Of a stretch of DNA of 64,000 bases, positions 57,134-64,000 are shown piece by piece. Made by a program: the position numbers and the translations under genes. Source of the DNA: Metallyticus violacea (taxonomy: Eukaryota > Arthropoda > Insecta > Mantodea > Metallyticidae). The notes beneath the pieces are model-generated. The model did no database searches. It worked only from the letters and a program-made list of their open reading frames with translations, and had not been told where the DNA came from. Each line of letters starts with the position of its first letter. Position 1 is the stretch's first letter. The stretch lies in contig CM060831.1 in assembly GCA_030762175.1 (NCBI GenBank), positions 29,089,001 through 29,153,000 of the forward strand. Reading direction: 5' to 3'.

Positions 57134-57659
57134 CACAGGTGTGACAATTATTTCTTCCTCAGTGAAGAATAACTGCAGCGCCCCAGGCTTCTTTTTTTCC
57201 ATCAACTTAACGCCTGCAACATTCCTGATAGCGTTCGCAAGAAAAAGTAAAACATTTCTTAGCGCCATATGGTAGCCCGCGGACTCCAGGGTTCACGAAA
57301 CCAATTTAGAGGATTCATTTGCTCATAAAAACAGCTCTTTAAAGCGCATTCAGCTCTTCGATAATATCCCGAAGAAAGAGCTTTGAAACATTTTATTCCA
57401 CTATAAAGGCAGTAAATGTTGATTTAAAATTGGAAGGAATTGATTTCTCCCATGACATTTAGATTCCGTAGTTGCAAGCAACGTCATAATTATATATTAT
57501 TACATTGTTATAAATAAATATTAACATAAATTAACTTTTTTATGTTGCAACTTAAGGGGTTTACCAATAAAGTTTGAAAATTGTTTTTCTCCTCATTACA
57601 AGTGAAGAAACGGCGGTAAAACAATTTTTCACGAGAAGAATAGATCTCATGTGATTAGT

Positions 57660-57683
57660 GAAAAAAAAAAAAAAAAAAAAAAA
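57660..57683. repeat. Poly-A tract
   Basis: About 23 A, a few hundred bases upstream of the neuropeptide gene. Confidence 0.9.
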
Positions 57684-57814
57684 TGGGAAACTTGTACGCC
57701 CATGCGTCTCAGTGCAGGATGCCAGAGCAGTTTGCTATTTGGCTGCCTAAAATGAAGTCGCTTCGTAACAAGCAGTACACTGCTCTAAACTCTTGCTTCC
57801 GTCTGCAGAATTTC

Positions 57815-58350
57815 GATATGGATGTTATAGCAAGCTCGTGACCATGATGTTCCGACACAGTCAACCGCACTTAGGTGGTTCAAAGAGTTTAAGGAGGACC
57901 GTGTTTCAACAACAAAGAAGGGCGGTGCAAGTGCTCCAACCATTGTAGTGAACGAGACTATGAACACAGCTGCTGTCATTGTTTGGGAAGATCGACGAAT
58001 AACAGTGATTAGCATAGCAGACATGTTACAGGTTTCCCAATCAATGTGCACGATCTCTTACACATGACACCTGAACAGAAGATGGTGCGAGTGAATTGGT
58101 CAGGAGCTTCAGCGTCTGGAGCAGAGCATGGCATACGTGAATTCCATATTAAAGAGACGAGACTTGATTTCACCATTATGATCCCGCAAGCAAGTAGGCG
58201 AGTTCAATCTGCAAATCGTCTGGTTCTCCGACACAAAGAAGGCCAAGTTTGTTCAGTCACCAAGAAAGGTTTTGGTGATTTCGTTCTACGACTGTCGTGG
58301 AATGGTTTATCAACATTAATTCAGACACGTCAAGCTAAATGTATACAACT
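57815..58350 (+). mobile_element. mariner-like transposase remnant
   Basis: The plus strand reads ALRWFKEFKEDRVSTTKKGG, then WEDRRITVISIADMLQVSQS (helix-turn-helix region), MTPEQKMVRVNW (as in PRMLTPEQK), and in another frame SDTKKAKFVQSPRKVLVISF, then YDCRGMVYQH (as in SPRPKK....KVMLVVFWD.RGMV). Order and motifs are those of a mariner, but pieces are missing and frameshifted. No terminal repeats were found. Confidence 0.65.
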
Positions 58351-58429
58351 CAATAGAAGTTACTTTGAAAAGGACATAATCTTAATCCTGCCTAATGTAC
58401 TTCGTAGGTAAACAAAGAATTCTGTTTTT

Positions 58430-61400
58430 ATTGATTCGCTCTCATCTGCAGTTACTACGCACATTCCTTCGGAATTCGCTAAAAACGTGTGAAGCTGACA
58501 TCTGAAAGGGGGAGTTCCATAGCTCTTAGCTAATTGAAAACCACTGATATAAGACCATCCTTCAAACACGCCATGTCTGACTGAAAGTACGGATAATGAA
58601 TATTTACTTACTGCGAATGAATTTATCAAATTCTCCATATAATAAATACAAAATAAAATACAGTATAGCTTACTCAGTTAAAATGTATATTACACTTCTC
58701 TCCTAATGTAAGTGGAGCCACAGAGTTTTCAGATTTCACTCCTAATTACTTATACCGATGCCCTCCCCTCTTCAGAAAATAAGGGCTATTACCCAGCCTA
58801 TCACATAAGCAATTTTGAATGTATTAATTACTAATCTTTCAACTAATATTTTACCTCTATTTAGTTGCAAGACGGTCTTAATTAAGAAATGCCCTGGCCA
58901 ATTATTTTCTATTGTGTTTCATCTAATTCTTTAAATTTTAATAGATAATGGTCTAATGAAAGGAACAATTTAATAAACATTGTTTGAGTCACTGCATTAA
59001 TCTTGAAAATAATTAGGCTTTACCCGGTCTTTCACTTTTACAGAGCTTATATTTTATTCAGTCTGTCTCTAGCAATTACTCTGCACAAGTTTATGTTTTA
59101 AACTATTTGAGGACAAATAATTTTTGTTTGGATTTCCAGCACAATGAACGTAACAATAAAATGTTAATATTTTATTCGGAAAACAAGTTGCAAGAACACC
59201 ATCGGATTTGAATGCAAGTGTCAGTAACCATAAAATAAAAATATCTGTCAACAAAGTAAAATTGTTAGGTAAAATACAACAGAAAAACTTGTGGTTCAAA
59301 TTAAAGTATTAAGGAAGCTTATAGAGAAAATTTAGAATTCACCATTTCTTACATTAGACGTTGACCAAAGAAATGAATTGAAAGCTTTAACTTCCAAATG
59401 TGCTAGAAGGGGGGTTTCCAAACCTTCTCTACTCGCGAACGTCCAGTAATAAAGTTTTGAGCCGAGCAAACCCCTTATTAATATATAAAATGTTTAACAA
59501 CTGAAGCAGTAATGGCCGGTTTCAACCCCTGCATAATTTGCATTATCAGAATTATTAATTTAATGAATTATATAATTAATTCTGCTCATCACATTTGCTC
59601 TGCTGTATATTAAATTAAATATTTAATGACATTGTTGAACGTTCAACGGAAATACATTCATGTTAAATGTGTTATGTGTAAATAATCAAAAATAATGCGA
59701 AAATGTATATTATTCTATACTCTATATTTTAGTTAGCTAGAATTGTATGAAATAGCCGTGCGTCTCCACCGTTAATATTTTGGAGAAACTTGTAACGAAG
59801 GAAAGTAGGGTATCTTCAAGGTTCTTCTTTTGTGCACAGGCCAGAGGCTTTGCTTTGTTTGTTTAAAAGGACAACATTGTAAAGAAACTGTCGCGTGGGG
59901 AAAGCGTGTGTGTAGAAAAGCCCGTATCATTTAAAGAGTGGACAAAACGTCCGGGATTTAAAAGGCAGCGAATGGACAGACTTTTGCGTAAGATTTATTT
60001 TAAGAGCAAATCAGAAAGACCGTCTGTAAAGCCCCGTAGCCAATAAGAGTAGGGGATTCAAAGAAAAGTTCTCGAAACTTCTATTAGGAAATTTTGAAAG
60101 ATTACTGTAGCGTCTCAACAGCTAGAATTTAAAAGTATAAAGAGACAATTTGAGGTCTCAGACACACTTGATGTAAGGAAGTAACTTGACATTTAGATTC
60201 GGAAGAGGCAGAACTCGTAACGTAGTTTGAGTTTACATTCAGAGGATGTAAGGATGCGTCATTCTCAAGTATAAAGTACTGCGTGAATAGCGACTACTTT
60301 CAGTCAATGTTAATGATAAATTGTAGTGTTTGAGTGAACTTTCGTGTATAGAAAACAATATTAATGAGAATATGGTTTAGACAACGGTCATACGCAAGAG
60401 TAGAGAATTTACAGTACGCGAACAAAAGAGAAGTTCAATTTTGCGGTTACACAGTTGCACGTGACTTTCGATATCGGTGTGAACAATTCAGTTGCTAAGA
60501 TAAATGTGAGGTAACAATCTGACGTTCCCCCTTTTATTAACATGAGGTGATGCACGTAGTCAGTGAGAAATCAATCAAGGTTATAATTTAATTCATGAAG
60601 CGGCTTCTACCTTCCAGCTATCCACTCCCTTCTTCCCCTTGATATAAATATCAGGAATCCCAGATCACATGAAATGTGATTTCTACTTGTAACTAGGAGT
60701 AACTAAATACTAGCTAGAGCAGAGCCATCTTCCAGACAATAATCGTCAGTGGAGGGAAGACATCGCAGCAGCTGACCCATGCATTAGCGGCTCCCACTAC
60801 ATAACCCATTCCCAATTAATTAATACAAAGGTCAATCCATTAAAACCTATTTCCGTTAAATAACCATACAAACAACCAATCAACCCTTCCCACGCTAATT
60901 TAAAAAGTTGTTATACGAACTTAAGTTAGCCTAACGTTGCTGTAGTTACGGTAAATAGGTCTACCTTAGAATTTCCATCCACAAATGATGCAACAACACT
61001 TAAAATACTGAAACTACATAAGTTCAAATAATTATACATTTATTTTACATTTAAAACATTAAACCAGAAATTAAACACTTAAGTTAATAATGCAATAGCA
61101 TAATTTTGCTATTTTAAAGTCATATTTTTATATTTCACACACTTTAATCTAACTAGACGCTGAGAATTATTTTTTTGGTATTATTGAAATAGTATACGTA
61201 ATGACAGAATTCTATGTGGGCTTAAGCTACACATTTATATTTATCAATATTATAAACTAAACAGCGCATCCTTATATTTTGCTTTAAATGGCACAGAGTT
61301 CTGTACTCAGGAACCATAGAAGTTGAAAGTGATCAAGATTTTGTTTAACTTGCCTGGCACGCATCTTCGTACTCATAATCAAAGTCTTCTCCTTATGGAC

Positions 61401-62210
61401 TATGGAAACTACTAACCTGTCACTACATACCTAAACATATGCCTTATTTCAATGAACAGAAAACACATGTATCTAATTTATGGTGGCCACAGTTCGATAT
61501 GTTAGGCGCAAATTGTAATAATGATATCATTACAATAACAAAACTCAAAATCCGGCACTAGAGCATACAGATACACCTTGCAAGATGCGGTGTACCTCCA
61601 GGTGGCTCGTGAACCACAGTTTGAGAAGCATTGTGCTAGATGGATTTCTTTAAAAAAATCAATAAGTAAGAATGCGAAATTAAGGTTTTATAAAACGATG
61701 TCTACCCATAGGGACAATCAAGCTGATATGTGGTCTGTCTGAGTCATGGAAGCGTTTCATTGCTTTAACCCGTGTCATGAACATACACAGAGCAGATGTT
61801 TGAAAAGTTCACCGCCCATCTTAAAACAGGGCATAGTTTTATTATAAATTCATATAGTTCAGTTATATTTTCCAGGAAAATTTTTGGGTATGCGCCTGAG
61901 TTTAGTTTTTTAGCCCATTTGGCCAGCAGAGATTCTCAAACTGTTATCCGCAAACCGCTAGAGATTTTCAAGATCCTCCCAGGGATCCACGAACCATTAG
62001 ACTTTTGATAAAAACAGCTATTCTTAAGTGTACAGATAGAACCAATGTATTATGAGAAAACGAAAGATATTACAAATTTACGATGCATTTATTTTATGGA
62101 GGTAAAATTAATTAGAGTCAAATTGAAGGTGACTATTTTTACTGCAAATAAGTAAACTGAAAACGTGGATCAGGGTAGAACACTCATAATATGTAGTCAT
62201 AATACAGAGC
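58430..62210. other. Intergenic, no gene seen
   Basis: Long stretch upstream of the neuropeptide gene, AT-rich to mixed. No protein-like frame, tRNA or repeat family recognised. CpGs are frequent around 59750-60550. It could hold unidentified regulatory DNA. Confidence 0.4.
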
Positions 62211-62220
62211 TCTGGTATTA

Positions 62221-62460
62221 ATACCGCCATGGGTGGTCGAGGTCGTTAAGGCGCGGACTCGTGAGTTCTGGGAGTAGTAGTTCTGGGGTTCGATTTCCAC
62301 CAGGACCGTCCTCCCTGGCTGATGTTTTTCTTTTTTCAGGCTTTCCTCAGCCCTTACACTATTGGGATTTGCTTGGCACTGTGAGATCCCGTCGGGGAGG
62401 GGGGGGGGTTTATGTGAAGCTGTCCCTGGTTCCCCATCTAATTGAGATAATAAATATTTG
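62221..62460 (+). mobile_element. SINE family A, diverged copy
   Basis: The head ACCGCCATGGGTGGTCGAGG, TCGTTAAGGCGCGGACTCGT, then CTGGGGTTCGATTTCCACCA and GGACCGTCCTCCCTGGCTGA matches family A, with a short insertion (TTCTGGGAGTAGTAG) between the A- and B-box regions. The body diverges after CCTCAGCCCTTACA; a G run occurs at about 62397-62408. Confidence 0.75.
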
Positions 62461-62569
62461 TAATTTTAAATCAATGATTCTGTGATTTCTTACAGGTAGG
62501 CTGTGCTTTCTGTATATAAGAAATTTCGATGACAAAATTCATGTATGTAGAATTAAGATTGTACAGTGT

Positions 62570-62896
62570 TTAAGACTGAGCTAAATGTCTATAATGTGTA
62601 CTTTTAGTAATATCTGAAAATAATATGTAATATAGCAAAGGGGAAAGATGGACTTGAATCTCACCCTGAACACGCAAGGCAAGGTTTGGAAAAGTCAGAC
62701 AATGCAAGTTAATCCCTTCTGGTATGCAGCAGGCAAAGAATGCTCTCCCCTCTGGCGTAGAAGCCAGCCACTTTTCGACATATGTCCATTCGCAGGTCAT
62801 TGACAGTAACGTGTAACATGTGTTTGAAGTGAGCTGATTGACGAATAGCGGAGCTTGTGGCTTCATCAAAATTGGGTAGCGAATAGGAAGAACCAT
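62570..62896 (-). other. Unidentified 108-aa open frame
   Basis: The minus-strand frame MVLPIRYPILMKPQAPLFVN ... WTYVEKWLASTPEGRAFFAC is longer than most chance frames here and of balanced composition. I do not recognise it; it may be translated repeat sequence. No start context or splice evidence supports a gene. Confidence 0.2.
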
Positions 62897-63025
62897 GAGT
62901 GACGTAGGGATCAGTCTATGAGCATGGTGAAAACAGAATTGGCTCGAAAACCCTGCTTCGCTTTTCTTGTGTTAGCGTCAGTTCTTACAGAGTATATAAG
63001 AAATAGATTTTGCCTCAAAAGGGTC

Positions 63026-63310
63026 GGTCCTGGTGGTGTAGTGGTAACCTACTTGCCCTCTAAACCCAAGATCGCAGGTTCGATCCCGGCCAGGACCGAT
63101 GGATTTTTTCGGGCGTAAAAATCCCAAGTGTAGCTTCCTTCGGAAGGGAAGTAAAGCCGTGGGTCTCTGTCGTACATTTACGACACAAAAAAGAACCTCA
63201 AGTCTGAAAGAAGAGGCCTCTGAGCAAAATTTGTCGGCCGTTTCACGCCCTGGATTGAATGGAACGCTGGTGATCTGAGATGTTAAAGAGCGTCCGCAAA
63301 TAAACCAAAT
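63026..63310 (+). mobile_element. SINE family D with well-kept tRNA head
   Basis: The head 63026-63097 has a 7-bp acceptor pairing (GGTCCTG/CAGGACC), an A-box (TGGTGTAGTGGTAACC) and a B-box (GGTTCGATCCC). The body contains GTAAAAATCCCAAGTGTAGC, TTCCTTCGGAAGGGAAGTAA, AGCCGTGGGTC, then AAGAACCTCAAGTCTGAAAG and TTAAAGAGCGTCCGCAAATA. A second body copy follows at 63857. The tRNA-like head is a SINE promoter, not a stand-alone tRNA gene. Confidence 0.85.
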
Positions 63311-63856
63311 CAAGCCTCAAAAGAGGCCAGTCTCAGAATTCTCCGGACCAAGATAGTGCTGCTGCTCGGGCAGTTAGAGGAAGAACGTCCTAAGTCCGAG
63401 ATACAAGATCCGGCATCAACCAGGCTCGACAATCAATAAACGCGCGAGCTACATATAGCATTGTGTTGCGTTAAATACCGCCGAAGTAGCACTTTCTTCA
63501 TATTAGACACCATTTGGATGAACGCAACCAAAATTGCACGTTTGCCAAATTTCGTTGCCAGTGATCCGGCGTGAGACGCGAGTTCATCTGATTATTCATG
63601 TTTGGCAGAATAAACAACCTATGCAACTAAATCACGAGGCGTTATTTATCAGCGCATTCCTTACCAAATTCCTATTCACTCAGCCTTGGCTAGCTTACAG
63701 CTGCCAGGAATCAGCGGAAAACCCTAGAGAGAGAGTCTCGTGGAAACGAATTGGTAGTCTACAGCAGCCTGGCGAAATCTGCGATCGGCGGACTTAAATT
63801 AATTAACACAACTACCATACAGCCCAATATCCTCCCCCATCAACAATCCTTCGGCT

Positions 63857-64000
63857 GTAAAAATCCTAAGTATGGCTTCCTTCGAAAGAGAAGTAAAGCC
63901 GTGGGTCCCCGAAGGAAAAAGAACCTCAAGCCTGAAAGAAGAGACCTCTGAGCAAAATTTATCTGCCATTTCACGTCCTGAATGGGACGTTGATGACTTG
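63857..64000 (+). mobile_element. SINE family D, headless copy cut by window end
   Basis: GTAAAAATCCTAAGTATGGC, TTCCTTCGAAAGAGAAGTAA, AGCCGTGGGTCCC, then AAGAACCTCAAGCCTGAAAG and AGACCTCTGAGCAAAATTTA match 63114-63260. The tRNA head is absent. Confidence 0.8.

Noticed and set aside
63026..63097. Stand-alone tRNA gene
   Set aside because: The tRNA-like sequence is followed directly by a SINE body that recurs at 63857, so it is a SINE head.

Overview
This is nuclear DNA of an animal, almost certainly a hemimetabolous (polyneopteran) insect. A cockroach or termite (Blattodea) is my best guess. The reasons are AT-rich introns of several kilobases, insect-type splice sites, an arthropod neuropeptide precursor, and a dense, decayed set of insect mobile elements (mariner, Penelope-like, RTE- and jockey-like LINEs, MULE, several tRNA-headed SINEs). 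The species cannot be read from the sequence alone.

Two real protein-coding genes can be supported. (1) Plus strand, 3019-6715: the last two coding exons of La-related protein 1 (LARP1). They hold the end of the DM15 region and a basic, Ser-rich C-terminal tail; the rest of the gene lies left of the window. (2) Minus strand, 57114-52762: a complete-looking two-exon neuropeptide precursor. A signal-peptide exon (57114-57033) joins in phase 1 across a ~3.15 kb intron to a large exon (53882-52762). That exon encodes fourteen WFGPRL-amide peptides plus one WFGPGL copy, each released by a Gly-Arg-Arg amidation and cleavage site. This is a dedicated tryptopyrokinin precursor (FXPRLamide family). 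It is masked by a longer, spurious open frame on the plus strand of the same 69-bp tandem array. It is the main discovery in the window.

Layout. 1-6.7 kb: PLE remnant, a ~0.9 kb dispersed repeat and the LARP1 3' end. 6.7-33.4 kb: CpG-poor, AT-rich flank with decayed elements: mariner (11.5-12.7), a long palindromic foldback (13.7-14.3), a DUF4817-type transposon (16.4-17.1), PLE and RTE pieces (19.4-20.6), PLE with GIY-YIG (23.1-24.2), MULE (24.3-24.7) and SINE pieces. 33.4-64 kb: clearly richer in CpG and in younger-looking repeats: SINE families A-D, a second copy of the ~1 kb repeat (inverted, 39.6-40.6), a jockey-like LINE broken in two orientations (42.3-43.8), a PLE piece, two more mariners (44.3-45.6 and 50.1-51.3, the latter with a nested SINE) and a long-TIR MITE (45.9-46.4). 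The neuropeptide gene lies at 52.3-57.1, followed by another mariner remnant and terminal SINEs.

The two genes are not functionally linked: LARP1 is a cytoplasmic RNA-binding regulator of mRNA translation, and the tryptopyrokinin precursor is a secreted prohormone. Everything between them appears to be intergenic repeat-rich DNA, apart from one small unexplained ORF near 35.1-35.3 kb.
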